Below are positions 1 through 7,857 of a stretch of 18,769 nt of DNA, one piece after another. Made by a program: the position numbers and the translations under genes. The DNA comes from Clostridia bacterium (GTDB lineage Bacteria > Bacillota > Clostridia > Christensenellales > Borkfalkiaceae). Under the pieces are notes generated by a model that searched no databases, was not told the origin of the DNA, and saw nothing but the letters and a program-made list of their open reading frames with translations. Numbering within the stretch: the stretch's first letter is position 1; each line of letters opens with the position of its first letter. The stretch covers positions 1 through 18,769 of the forward strand of contig JAFVRU010000161.1 in the NCBI GenBank assembly GCA_017504065.1, given 5' to 3'.

Positions 1-5
1 CCACC

Positions 6-34
6 AAAAAAGCACCCAAAGATGGGTGCTTTTT
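6..34 (-). terminator. Intrinsic terminator of the tRNA-Arg unit
   Basis: Read on the minus strand, a 7-bp stem (AGCACCC / GGGTGCT, positions 30-24 and 17-11) with a 6-nt loop is followed by a run of five T. It begins a few bases after the encoded CCA end of tRNA-Arg. CCACC at 1-5 and GGTGG at 36-40 can extend the pairing, and A-runs on both sides make it usable in both directions. Confidence 0.85.
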
Positions 35-37
35 CGG

Positions 38-114
<77 letters not shown>

Positions 115-128
115 ATAGTATTAAATTT

Positions 129-296
129 CCGTGAATATATCTTCGGTCCGTAGACCGTTCTCACGCAAAGCTGTCCTTTGCGTTCGGGCACGTTCGCGAC
201 TACCTATCGTCGCTCACTTATCTCGCCCCTAAAAAGCATTATCAATGCTTTTCTTCACGGGTAGCTCGACGCTCTATCCAATTGAGCTATGGATGC
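129..296 (-). other. Chimeric tRNA-Arg 5'-half plus structured insert
   Basis: On the minus strand, positions 296-267 repeat exactly the first 30 nt of the neighbouring tRNA-Arg, up to the start of the anticodon stem. The sequence then departs into about 110 nt rich in hairpins: AAAAGCATT/AATGCTTTT (252-232), GCGAC/GTCGC (213-196) and ACGCAAAG/CTTTGCGT (183-163). It then meets a hairpin CGGTC-TACG-GACCG (157-144) that matches the tRNA-Arg anticodon arm with one A missing, which leaves a UNCG-type tetraloop. A 7-bp inverted repeat CCGTGAA/TTCACGG (260-254 with 135-129) closes the set. There is no T arm or 3' acceptor strand, so this is not a working tRNA. It may be a disrupted second tRNA-Arg copy invaded by a palindromic repeat, or a distinct small RNA that borrowed a tRNA half. 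Confidence 0.6.
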
Positions 297-348
297 AAGA
301 AGCTATTTTCACACTTTACGGGCGAATACACCCGCAAAGTGCTTATAT

Positions 349-377
349 AGTATAGAATGTTTTTACGTTTTTGTCAA
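349..377 (-). promoter_or_regulatory. Sigma-A promoter of the tRNA unit
   Basis: The minus strand reads TTGACA (377-372), 17 bp, TATACT (354-349). The predicted start near 342 is followed at once by a leader hairpin, CACTTTGCGGG pairing with CCCGTAAAGTG across 341-312, before the tRNA-like chimera. The rest of 300-433 shows no gene. A weak A/T-rich hairpin just below the glucokinase stop is the only terminator candidate for that operon. Confidence 0.85.
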
Positions 378-433
378 CTGTTTTTGCCCGCTTTTTTAGG
401 AAAACTTCAAAATTTCCAAACAGCTGAAATTTC

Positions 434-1381
434 TTACAGCCAAAGCGCTGCCGCACCCAATAATCCTGCCGAATTTCCAAGCTCCGCTACCTTGATCGGA
501 ACGGCAGGCCCTAACGTATTGGCGTAGAGCTCCGCGTTCAACAAGGCTTGCAACGGTTTGATTAGCGCGTCGCCTTGCGCGCAAACTCCCCCGCCCAACA
601 ATACTACGTCTGGACGGAACATATTCGCAAAATTCGTAATCCCTACCGACAGTTTATAAATATAGTTTTCCACGACTTCTTTCGCATACCGATCGCTGTC
701 TTTATAATCGAACGCCGTCTTGCCCGTAACCGCTTCTAACGAGCCGATTTCCCACATTTTACTATCTTTATGCGCTTCCATAGTCCGTTTCGTTTCGCGA
801 ATCAAAGCCGTTGCGGAAGCATACGCTTCCAAACAGCCTTTTCGACCGCAAGTACAAGGCTCACCGTTCGCTACAATGACCATGTGCCCAAGCTCCGCTC
901 CCGCCGATTTATTGCCTTCGAACATTTTCCCGTCAATGACAATACCGCCGCCCACGCCCGTACCGAGCGTCAACATGATCACCGTTTCCATGCCTTTCGC
1001 CGCGCCGAATTTCGCTTCGCCGAGTACGGCTACGTTCGCGTCGTTCGCGATTTTGACAGGTAAGCCTGTAAGCTCCGTCAATCGCTCGGCGATATAAAAA
1101 TCTTTCCAATCCAAATTGTTGGAATAGACCACGCAACCCGTTTTGCTGTCGATCATACCGGGTACGCCCATGCCAATCCCGATCATTTCGGATTTTTGTA
1201 AACCGCTCTTTGTCAACAGCAATTCCACCAAACCCGCGATATTCTTTGCTACGGCTTCCGAGCCTTTTTCCGTCTCGGTAGGCACTTTGTCTTGATATAC
1301 AATTTGCCCTGCTTGGTCCACGATCCCGCCCTTGATAAACGTGCCGCCAAGATCGATCCCTACGTAATATTTTTTCTCCAT
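434..1381 (-). CDS. ROK-family glucokinase
   Basis: A 315-residue ROK sugar kinase, expected to phosphorylate glucose to glucose-6-phosphate with ATP in the cytosol. The N-terminal phosphate loop DLGGT is at residues 10-14, NDAN at 113-116, the second phosphate segment TLGTGVGGG at 138-146, and the sugar-contacting E163/H166 (GAELGH) precede the ROK zinc motif CTCGRKGC (Cys176, 178, 183). The length matches Firmicute GlcK enzymes. The start has a GGAGAG ribosome site. It lies 21 bp below the membrane-protein gene and is last in the four-gene operon that starts near 4438. Sugar specificity (glucose against N-acetylmannosamine or another sugar) cannot be proven from motifs; glucokinase is the most likely reading. 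Confidence 0.88.
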   Translation of the reverse strand: MEKKYYVGIDLGGTFIKGGIVDQAGQIVYQDKVPTETEKGSEAVAKNIAGLVELLLTKSGLQKSEMIGIGMGVPGMIDSKTGCVVYSNNLDWKDFYIAERLTELTGLPVKIANDANVAVLGEAKFGAAKGMETVIMLTLGTGVGGGIVIDGKMFEGNKSAGAELGHMVIVANGEPCTCGRKGCLEAYASATALIRETKRTMEAHKDSKMWEIGSLEAVTGKTAFDYKDSDRYAKEVVENYIYKLSVGITNFANMFRPDVVLLGGGVCAQGDALIKPLQALLNAELYANTLGPAVPIKVAELGNSAGLLGAAALWL

Positions 1382-1402
1382 TGTTATCTCTCCATGATTT
1401 TT

Positions 1403-2446
1403 TTAATTTTCGTCGCGGTAGACGTCCGTTACCGTAACCGTTTCCGCTCCGTATTCTTCCGAATAATCCGCGCGATTATAGCCCGCGGAATAGGCTTCGT
1501 TTTGTTCAGCTTTTGCGCGTTCAACGCATACACGCCCCTGTAAAATACGTTTTTTCGCTTTCGAAGCGAACGCCAACATATACGTCCCCAGCGTTACGAT
1601 CGACATGCAAACAACCGTACCTGTGATCCCGTTCCAAAGCGCCGCGTCGAACTTGGGCGGGAACGCCGCAAACAATGCCGTTTGCAAGGATAACAGCGAT
1701 ACCAATGCCGCCGCCATATTGATATGCCGCACCGCGCGCACCGTCAAATCGTCGTATCTCGTCGATTTGATAAAGTTGTACACGGTCATGGCTACGCGAT
1801 AGAGCGTGAATGCCGCAAACGCATAGATCGCGCCTTGCGGGACTCGGAATCCTTCCCCTTTTGAAACCATTTCCACTACGGAAACGGCAAGCGCCAGCGT
1901 AAGCCCTACCATCATCATACCGCAGTAACGGTACATGCCGATTTTCTCTTTTTGCAGCCGCCAAGGATCGTCTTTATATTTACGCTCACTTTTTCTCGCG
2001 TCGATCAACAAGCCGCCACGCGACGTAGAAAGCAAAATATAATACACCGCCAACGTTCCGTAGAACAGGGAATCCGCAATAAAAGCCATGACGACTAGGA
2101 ACACGGTATAGCCGATATTGAATAAAAACGCGATCGCGCCGAATACCAACGTACGGAATTCGTAGTTCTTATGCAGTTTTCGGGTAAACGAATACTTATC
2201 CGCAACGTTGAGCACTTTCCGACGGAAACGCCGTATCGCCGCCACCGTCAGCATCGTCATATAAATAAACGAAACCGCGCTGATCACGTAGGCGATTGCG
2301 GTGAATACCCCGCCGCCCTGCCCGAGCAATACGGTCGCCAACGTGAGCGGACAAATCACGAACGCCGTCGCGTACGTCAATACCGCCACCCAGCCGGGCG
2401 GATGATTGAGTTTTTGAAAAAATCGCCGAATGCGGTCTTTTGTCAT
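1403..2446 (-). CDS. Polytopic membrane protein of unknown function
   Basis: A 347-residue protein that I do not recognise. It starts with a short basic amphipathic N-terminus, followed by about eight hydrophobic spans near residues 19-41, 47-70, 98-118, 119-138, 170-193, 204-225, 243-263 and 272-295. The C-terminal tail of about 50 residues is cytosolic-looking and rich in Tyr, Glu and Asn. Positively charged loops (RRFRRK near 72, KSERKYKDD near 152) fit the positive-inside rule. No transporter signature or catalytic motif is visible. It sits 22 bp below the PAS-SpoIIE phosphatase gene and 21 bp above the glucokinase gene, so it is co-transcribed with them. It could be the membrane partner of the phosphatase pathway or simply a co-expressed hypothetical. 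Confidence 0.8.
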   Translation of the reverse strand: MTKDRIRRFFQKLNHPPGWVAVLTYATAFVICPLTLATVLLGQGGGVFTAIAYVISAVSFIYMTMLTVAAIRRFRRKVLNVADKYSFTRKLHKNYEFRTLVFGAIAFLFNIGYTVFLVVMAFIADSLFYGTLAVYYILLSTSRGGLLIDARKSERKYKDDPWRLQKEKIGMYRYCGMMMVGLTLALAVSVVEMVSKGEGFRVPQGAIYAFAAFTLYRVAMTVYNFIKSTRYDDLTVRAVRHINMAAALVSLLSLQTALFAAFPPKFDAALWNGITGTVVCMSIVTLGTYMLAFASKAKKRILQGRVCVERAKAEQNEAYSAGYNRADYSEEYGAETVTVTDVYRDEN

Positions 2447-2468
2447 AGTCGTCCGTCCTTACGTTGGT

Positions 2469-3554
2469 TTATAAATCAAAGGCAATCGCCGTAATATCGT
2501 CCGAGAATTTCCCACCCGAAAATACGGTGAGCGCAGATTTCAGCTTCCCGATAAAGTCTTCCGCGTTGCGCGATTGCGCCAAAACGCTTTCCGCTCGCTC
2601 GATTCCAAAGAGTTCCCCACGCGCATTCGCGCATTCCGTTACTCCGTCGGTAACGAGCGCGAGAATATCGCCGCTCTCAAACGGGAATGCATTCTCCTGA
2701 TACCGATACTCCGGCATCCAATTTGAAATGGGGGGCGCAGGCGATTCGATTTCGTTGATCCCGAGCGAATTCTTCAACAAAATCGGCGCGTTATGCCCCG
2801 CTACGGCGTATTTCAGCGTTTGCGTTTTTTTGTCGATACGCACCGCCGCCACCGTAATATACGAGCGTTCGTCTTGATTTAATTCGTTGAATTTTGCATT
2901 CAACTGCGACAGCGCGACGGCTAGATCGGGTTGTTTGCGATCAAACCCCGCTTTCACGAACGCCGAAAGCATACCCGCGGAAATCCCCTTTCCCGACACG
3001 TCGGCAAGTACGCCGTACGTTTGTCCGTCCAACTCGTACACGTCGGGCAAATCCCCGCCCACGTCAAAGCAAGGAATATACATATACGAATAAGGCACTC
3101 CGCCCATACTCTTGCCCGCGGGCAACAACCGACGTTGCATTTGTTGCGCCGTCAGCATTTCCCGTTCGATTTCCGTATGATACGTACCGTCCGTGAGCCC
3201 TAAAAACAGTTTTCCTTTTTCGTCTAACGGCAAAATGCGGATTCGCATAGAGATCTTGTCCGTATGTCCGGAACGCCGTACGCTCGTATGTACCGTTTCC
3301 GTCTTTTCCGTTTTCTCTTGGATCGCCGAGCGAATCACCCGCAAAAACGCGCAATACTCGCACGATTTCCCCGCGCCGCATTGCTCGCTCTCGTTGCAAC
3401 CAAGCGTTTGCGCCAAGTTCCCTTTACTTCGGACTTTCTCCGAAAAGACGCGTCGAAACGCTGCGTTCGTGTATTTCACGCGCAGTTTTTCATCAAAAAC
3501 GAATACCCCATGGGGCAACCGTTCTAAAATTTTTTTATACGTTCCGTACGTCAT
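2469..3554 (-). CDS. PAS-SpoIIE (PP2C-type) serine phosphatase with Cys cluster
   Basis: A 361-residue cytosolic phosphatase. Residues 1-125 form a PAS-like sensor (GVFVFDEKLRVKYTNAAF at 16-33). Residues 130-361 form a SpoIIE/RsbU-type PP2C domain with metal-binding acidic motifs: GGDLPDVYEL at 167-176, ADVSGKG at 184-190, LVTDGVTE at 300-307 and SDDITAIAF at 351-359. Such enzymes usually dephosphorylate anti-sigma-factor antagonists. The PAS part has four cysteines spaced C53-x5-C59-x5-C65-x2-C68, a pattern suited to a metal or Fe-S site, so a redox or oxygen signal is plausible. The first aspartate motif reads GGDLPD rather than the common GGDYYD. The start overlaps CGGAG one base upstream and has AAGGA about 20 nt away, so translation is probably coupled to the lipid kinase gene above. 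Confidence 0.85.
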   Translation of the reverse strand: MTYGTYKKILERLPHGVFVFDEKLRVKYTNAAFRRVFSEKVRSKGNLAQTLGCNESEQCGAGKSCEYCAFLRVIRSAIQEKTEKTETVHTSVRRSGHTDKISMRIRILPLDEKGKLFLGLTDGTYHTEIEREMLTAQQMQRRLLPAGKSMGGVPYSYMYIPCFDVGGDLPDVYELDGQTYGVLADVSGKGISAGMLSAFVKAGFDRKQPDLAVALSQLNAKFNELNQDERSYITVAAVRIDKKTQTLKYAVAGHNAPILLKNSLGINEIESPAPPISNWMPEYRYQENAFPFESGDILALVTDGVTECANARGELFGIERAESVLAQSRNAEDFIGKLKSALTVFSGGKFSDDITAIAFDL

Positions 3555-3574
3555 ACTCCGTTTTCCGTTCGTCC

Positions 3575-4438
3575 TTATTTGTATAACTTCAAACCTTTAC
3601 AAATTTTTGCGTCAAAACGCAAATCCTTATATAACTCCCCGTCTAATTGCACAGTACAGGGCAAATCGGGCTCGAACACGATTCGATCGCAAAGGAAATG
3701 CGTCGTTAAGGGATACTCCAAAATCCGCCCTTTCATTAGCTCGATAAACGCTTTGATGATCTTCCATTTCCCGCCGATACAATCCACAACGACCACACTC
3801 AGCTTCCCGTCCTGAATATCCGCCGTCGGGCATACCGAGATCCCGCCGCCGAACTGCGAACCGTTACAAACCGTCGCGAGTAGCGCGTCATGCTTTTCCT
3901 GCTTGCCGTCCCATTCGAGCGTTACACCGTAACCTTTGAACGCAAACAGGCTTTTCAGCAAGCTCATCAAGTATTTCAGTTTCCCTTTCATTTTACCCGT
4001 TTGACAGCGTTCCAAAACGTCCACGTCCATACCCAAGCCCGCGACGTTCATACAACGCCTGCCGTCGATTTCTATGTAGTCGGTATCTTTCGGCTCGCCG
4101 TCTAAAATTAAGCGCATCGCTTCTTCCGCGTTTAAGGGAATCCCCGCCGCTTCCGCGAAATCGTTTCCCGTGCCTGACGGAATCAAGCCCAAGCGACAAG
4201 CCGTGGGATCGGATAACCCGTTCAGAACTTCGTGTAAAGTCCCGTCGCCGCCGAGCGCGATAATATCCCGCTCCCCGTTTTCCGTTAAACGCCGTACGAT
4301 CGATTCCGCGTCGCGTACCCCTGCGGATTGGTGTAACTCGTACGGAATTTGGCGTTCTTCCAACATTCGGGTTACGGTTCGCAAATTTTTCGTCGCCTTT
4401 TTCTTCCCTGCGACGGGATTAAAAATCACGTGTTGCAT
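3575..4438 (-). CDS. Diacylglycerol/lipid kinase (DagK/YegS family)
   Basis: A 287-residue lipid kinase of the DAGK_cat family, which phosphorylates diacylglycerol or a related lipid at the membrane face and recycles it into phospholipid or lipoteichoic acid metabolism. The N-terminal half carries FNPVAGKKKA (6-15), the nucleotide loop GGDGTLHEVLNG (63-74) and PSGTGNDFA (87-95). The C-terminal half is the beta-rich YegS-like domain with GLGMDVDV and the late LDGE motif. The length is normal. The ribosome site AAAGGAA sits 5 bp before the ATG. It is the first gene of the minus-strand operon, driven by the promoter at 4537-4509. Confidence 0.88.
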   Translation of the reverse strand: MQHVIFNPVAGKKKATKNLRTVTRMLEERQIPYELHQSAGVRDAESIVRRLTENGERDIIALGGDGTLHEVLNGLSDPTACRLGLIPSGTGNDFAEAAGIPLNAEEAMRLILDGEPKDTDYIEIDGRRCMNVAGLGMDVDVLERCQTGKMKGKLKYLMSLLKSLFAFKGYGVTLEWDGKQEKHDALLATVCNGSQFGGGISVCPTADIQDGKLSVVVVDCIGGKWKIIKAFIELMKGRILEYPLTTHFLCDRIVFEPDLPCTVQLDGELYKDLRFDAKICKGLKLYK

Positions 4439-4508
4439 ACGTTTTCCTTTGCATATCGAGCGAGCGAAAATCCGTTACTGAAATTTTTTTCGATTTTCTC
4501 ACAAATAT

Positions 4509-4537
4509 ATTATATAACACTTTTCCGATAATTGCAA
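4509..4537 (-). promoter_or_regulatory. Promoter of lipid kinase operon (shared -35)
   Basis: The minus strand reads TTGCAA (4537-4532), 17 bp, TATAAT (4514-4509). The transcript would start near 4502, leaving about 60 nt of leader before the lipid kinase ATG. TTGCAA is its own reverse complement and also serves the promoter on the other strand. Confidence 0.7.
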
Positions 4538-4560
4538 TTTATTTTCGATTTTGATATACT
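4532..4560 (+). promoter_or_regulatory. Promoter of the CCA-adding enzyme gene (shared -35)
   Basis: The plus strand reads TTGCAA (4532-4537), 17 bp, TATACT (4555-4560), with TGA just before the -10 giving an extended -10. The predicted start near 4567 leaves a leader of about 25 nt. Confidence 0.75.
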
Positions 4561-4592
4561 GTTAATGTAAAAAATTTTTTCAAAGGTGTGCC

Positions 4593-5963
4593 ATGCGTAA
4601 AATTCTACCCGAAAATTTACTGCGTTTGGCGAACGTTTGCCCCCGACCGCTCTACGTTGTCGGTGGAAGCGTCCGCGATTTTTTGGCGTGCCTTTCCCTT
4701 AACCGAGCCACAAAAGCTTGGGATTGGGATATTTCTTCCCCAATGCCCGCAGAAGCTTTCGAACATCTCGCAAAAAGCCAAGGCTTTGTCGTAAAATCCA
4801 CCTTTCGGAACACGGGCACAGTCAAGCTCCAAGACAAAGACGGAATCGAGTACGAATACACCTGTTTCCGCTCCGATAAATACGTTCGGGGTATCCATGT
4901 ACCCGTTGAAAGCTATTTTACCGATGATATCCGCTTGGACGCCCTGCGTCGGGATTTCACCGCCAACGCCGTGTATTACGATCTTCAAAAAGGCGTCTTT
5001 GTCGATCCTTTGAACGACGGACTCGCCGCCATTTCGGAAAAACGGCTCTCCACCGTCGCCCCTGCCGAAAAAGTATTCGGGGAAGACGGACTTCGGCTGC
5101 TTCGGCTCGCCCGCCAAGCCGCGCAAAGCGGATTCGCCCCTGATCGGGAGTGTTTACAAGGCGCGACGCAAAACGCAGCCTTGATCCAAGACATTTCCTC
5201 TGAACGCATTTTCACCGAGTTCACCGCGCTCCTTAACGCCGACCAAAAACACGGAGTCCAAGACGGGCATTACCGCGGCTTGCGCATTTTGGAACAAACG
5301 GGAGTTTTGCGCTATATCCTGCCCGAACTCACTTTGGGAAAAGGCATGTCGCAACGCGCGGACTTCCACAACTACGACGTGTTGGAGCATTCTTTCCGCG
5401 CCGTTTTATACGTCGATCCACGCGTACGGTTTGCAGCGCTTTTGCACGACGTCGGCAAGCCCGCGTGCGCAATTTCGGACGGGAATACGTACGAGCACGC
5501 CACCCAAGGCGCGGCGATCGCCAAAACCATACTGCAACGGCTGAAAGCCCCCAAACGCTTTACCGAACGGGTATGTCAGCTCGTCCAATACCACATGTAC
5601 GATTTTAATTGCCAAACAGGCGAAAACAAACTCCGTCGGTTTTTCGTTACGCATTCCGAACTGTTGGAAGATTTGCTGCTTCTAAAACAAGCGGATTTTT
5701 CCGCCTGCAAAGACGATCTTGCCGTAGCTCCGACCTGCGCGCGTTGGCGAGCGTTACTTTCAAAAATGCGATTAGAAAACACGCCGTTTTCGTTAAAGGA
5801 GTTAGCCCTGACCGGCAAAGACGTACTCGAACTCGGCGCGCCGCCTGCAACCGTTGCGGGAGTCTTAAACGCCTTGTTGTTGCATACCGCCACCGAGCCC
5901 AAAGACAACGTAAAAGAACGGCTGTTACGGCTCGCAAAAGGCTATTTAAAACAAATCCGTTAA
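4593..5963 (+). CDS. cca: CCA tRNA nucleotidyltransferase with HD domain
   Basis: A 456-residue class II tRNA nucleotidyltransferase that builds or repairs the 3' CCA of tRNAs. The palm-domain motif GGSVRD (24-29), the metal-binding DWD (44-46) and RRDFTANA (119-126) are intact, followed by the neck/body helices with EDGLRLLRLARQAA (164-177). A C-terminal HD domain begins near 258, with HNYDVLEHS and LLHDVGKP (283-290), typical of the HD-fused clostridial and cyanobacterial-type enzymes. The start follows AAAGGTG by 5 bp. CCA-adding and poly(A)-adding members share this fold. CCA addition is favoured by the intact RRDFT motif and full length, although the neighbouring tRNA gene already encodes CCA. 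Confidence 0.9.
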   Translation: MRKILPENLLRLANVCPRPLYVVGGSVRDFLACLSLNRATKAWDWDISSPMPAEAFEHLAKSQGFVVKSTFRNTGTVKLQDKDGIEYEYTCFRSDKYVRGIHVPVESYFTDDIRLDALRRDFTANAVYYDLQKGVFVDPLNDGLAAISEKRLSTVAPAEKVFGEDGLRLLRLARQAAQSGFAPDRECLQGATQNAALIQDISSERIFTEFTALLNADQKHGVQDGHYRGLRILEQTGVLRYILPELTLGKGMSQRADFHNYDVLEHSFRAVLYVDPRVRFAALLHDVGKPACAISDGNTYEHATQGAAIAKTILQRLKAPKRFTERVCQLVQYHMYDFNCQTGENKLRRFFVTHSELLEDLLLLKQADFSACKDDLAVAPTCARWRALLSKMRLENTPFSLKELALTGKDVLELGAPPATVAGVLNALLLHTATEPKDNVKERLLRLAKGYLKQIR

Positions 5964-5989
5964 TTTTTGCTGATTTTTGTAAAATTAGG

Positions 5990-6025
5990 AAAACCGCCGA
6001 TTGTCCGAAGTCAATCGGCGGTTTT
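5990..6025. terminator. Bidirectional terminator between cca and galK
   Basis: A perfect 13-bp stem (AAAACCGCCGATT at 5990-6002, AATCGGCGGTTTT at 6013-6025) with a 10-nt loop. A-run and T-run flanks let it stop both the cca transcript and the convergent galK transcript. Confidence 0.9.
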
Positions 6026-6036
6026 GTCTTGCCTGT

Positions 6037-7194
6037 TTATAATTTTTCTACCGTGATCCCGTCTTCGATGGACGTTTCATAGAAACTCGCCCGATACCCG
6101 ATCGTTTCATGATACGCTTTGCCAACGCGGCGGATAAACCCGTCCACGCCCGTTTTCTTGACGATGGAAATAGTGCAACCGCCAAACCCCGCGCCGATCA
6201 TTCTCGAGCCCAAGCAATCGGATTCCTTTCTTGCGAGCGCGCTGAGCGTATCCAATTCCTTGCCCGTAACTTCGTACAAATCCCGCAAGCTATAATGGCT
6301 TTCATTGAGCAACCGACCAAGCTCCATCAAATCCCCCGCTTTCAACGCCGCTACGGCTTGATTGACCCGATCGCATTCCATAATCACGTGCTCCGCACGC
6401 TTCGCGACCACACCCGACAGCAGGTATTTGACGTCGTTGAACTGTTTGGGCGTAATCTCCGCCAAGCATTGCACGTTCAACGCCTTTTGTAAGGTTTTGA
6501 GCGCCGTTTCCACTTCTTGACGGCGTACGTTGTATTTGCTTTCCACAAGATTATGGGGCTTGTTACAATTCGCTACGACCAAGCAATACGCGCCGAGTTG
6601 CAGGGGCACGTACTCGTATGCGAGCGTCAAACAATCGAGCAATACCGCGTGATCTTTTTTGCCCATTGCCGAAGCGAATTGATCCATAATCCCGCAGTTG
6701 ACCCCCGCGTATTCGTTCTCCGCGCGTTGGGAAATCAAAGCCAGCTCTACCTTGTCGTATTCTACTCCCGCATATTCGCTGAACGCTACCGCCGTCGCCA
6801 CTTCGATTGCCGCCGACGAAGAAAGTCCGCTCCCGAACGGCACGGTACAGTCGTAATACAAATCGCAGCCGACGATTTCCACGCCGTTTTGTTGTAAGAA
6901 ATACGCAACGCCCGCCTGATAATTCCCGATCTTCAATCCCCTATAGGAATCCAATTTTTCCGTATCCAAACAAACGATTCCGTCAATTCCGCGGAACGCC
7001 ATTCGCACAGTTTTCCCGCCCGTTTTTCGCGCGTATACGTTACAGCGCAAATTCAGCGCCGCAGGGAATACTTTCCCGCCGCAATAATCCACGTGCTCGC
7101 CGATGACGTTGATACGCCCCGCCGCCGTAAACAAATCTTCAGCGCGCGCGCCGAACACGCTTTCAAACGCCTGCATAGCTTCTTGTCTTTCCAT
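6037..7194 (-). CDS. galK: Galactokinase
   Basis: A 385-residue GHMP-family galactokinase, which phosphorylates galactose at C1 as the first committed step of the Leloir pathway. The galactose-binding motif GRINVIGEHVDYCGG is at 26-40, the ATP loop VPFGSGLSSSAAIE at 118-131, the catalytic aspartate in GIMDQF (D171), and motif III GAGFGGC at 334-340. AGGAG lies about 12 bp before the ATG. No galT or galE accompanies it; it is a single gene with its own promoter and terminator. Close GHMP relatives acting on other sugars exist, but the signature fits GalK well. Confidence 0.92.
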   Translation of the reverse strand: MERQEAMQAFESVFGARAEDLFTAAGRINVIGEHVDYCGGKVFPAALNLRCNVYARKTGGKTVRMAFRGIDGIVCLDTEKLDSYRGLKIGNYQAGVAYFLQQNGVEIVGCDLYYDCTVPFGSGLSSSAAIEVATAVAFSEYAGVEYDKVELALISQRAENEYAGVNCGIMDQFASAMGKKDHAVLLDCLTLAYEYVPLQLGAYCLVVANCNKPHNLVESKYNVRRQEVETALKTLQKALNVQCLAEITPKQFNDVKYLLSGVVAKRAEHVIMECDRVNQAVAALKAGDLMELGRLLNESHYSLRDLYEVTGKELDTLSALARKESDCLGSRMIGAGFGGCTISIVKKTGVDGFIRRVGKAYHETIGYRASFYETSIEDGITVEKL

Positions 7195-7253
7195 TTTTTC
7201 TTTTGCTCCTACTATTTGGAATTTTGCAACGAAGTTTCGCGCTTTCTACTTTG

Positions 7254-7282
7254 ATTATACAACAATCCGTCGTGTTTGTCAA
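7254..7282 (-). promoter_or_regulatory. Consensus sigma-A promoter of galK
   Basis: The minus strand reads TTGACA (7282-7277), 17 bp, TATAAT (7259-7254), a perfect match to consensus. The predicted leader before the galK ATG is about 50 nt. I see no clear operator or carbon-control site in it. Confidence 0.9.
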
Positions 7283-7342
7283 CCGAACGAAACAAAGAAC
7301 GTAGTTTTTCCGCGTCGTTGACGGAATCCGAGTTACCGATAA

Positions 7343-7373
7343 AAAAGAAAACCGCGTCTTTGACGCGGTTTTC
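7343..7373 (-). terminator. Terminator of the cold-shock gene
   Basis: A perfect 12-bp stem GAAAACCGCGTC/GACGCGGTTTTC (7347-7358 with 7362-7373), 3-nt loop, followed on the minus strand by CTTTTTT. It lies just below the csp stop codon and upstream of the galK promoter. Confidence 0.88.
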
Positions 7374-7391
7374 TTTGCCTGAAACTTCTAC

Positions 7392-7604
7392 TTATAAAGC
7401 TTGCACGTTGACCGCGCGAAGTTTTTCGGGTTTTTCGGGATCGGATTCGATTTCAAAAGTAACTTTTTGTCCTTCTTTCAATCTTCTGTACCCTTCTGCA
7501 ACGATCGCAGAAAAATGTACAAATACGTCGTCCCCGCCTTCATCGTTAGCAATAAAGCCATACCCTTTTTCGGCATTGAACCACTTTACTGTACCCTGAC
7601 TCAT
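7392..7604 (-). CDS. Cold-shock protein (CspA family)
   Basis: A 70-residue single cold-shock domain that binds single-stranded RNA and DNA and acts as an RNA chaperone. RNP1 (KGYGFIA, near 13-19) and RNP2 (DVFVHFSAI, near 26-34) are both intact, as is the opening GTVKWFN. It is a few residues longer than Bacillus CspB, mostly in the loop around YRRLKEGQKV. GGAGGGG stands about 8 bp before the ATG. The predicted leader is about 90 nt, in keeping with the leaders that give csp mRNAs temperature control. It is monocistronic. Confidence 0.95.
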   Translation of the reverse strand: MSQGTVKWFNAEKGYGFIANDEGGDDVFVHFSAIVAEGYRRLKEGQKVTFEIESDPEKPEKLRAVNVQAL

Positions 7605-7700
7605 TTTCGGTACCCCTCCAAAATTTTGTTATCAATCCGAAGTGCACCGAAAACGCCAATCGAACCCACAGCCAACCGCATTTCTAACTGATACACCTTT

Positions 7701-7729
7701 ATTATAACACACTTTTTCGTGAAATGCAA
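7701..7729 (-). promoter_or_regulatory. Promoter of the cold-shock gene
   Basis: The minus strand reads TTGCAT (7729-7724), 17 bp, TATAAT (7706-7701), with TG one base before the -10. The predicted start near 7694 gives a 5' leader of about 90 nt. The -35 overlaps the left arm of an 11-bp inverted repeat. Confidence 0.85.
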
Positions 7730-7753
7730 TTATTTTGAAAAAATTTCACGAAA
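7715..7753. repeat. 11-bp inverted repeat between csp and uppP
   Basis: TTTCGTGAAAT at 7715-7725 is repeated exactly in reverse complement as ATTTCACGAAA at 7743-7753, with a 17-bp AT-rich spacer. The left arm covers part of the csp spacer and -35. It could be a repressor or activator operator for csp, or for both divergent genes; it is followed by no T-run that would make it a terminator. Confidence 0.6.
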
Positions 7754-7787
7754 TTTTATAGTTTTTTTCTCTTTTTTCGGCGTTTTA

Positions 7788-7817
7788 TTGGACTTTCGCT
7801 CATATAAATGCTATAAT
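7788..7817 (+). promoter_or_regulatory. Promoter of uppP
   Basis: The plus strand reads TTGGAC (7788-7793), 18 bp, TATAAT (7812-7817), with an extended TGC before the -10. The start would be near 7824, giving a leader of about 34 nt. Confidence 0.75.
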
Positions 7818-7857
7818 GTTAATTACAAATCGCGAACGCATCGCAAAAAGGTAGTTT

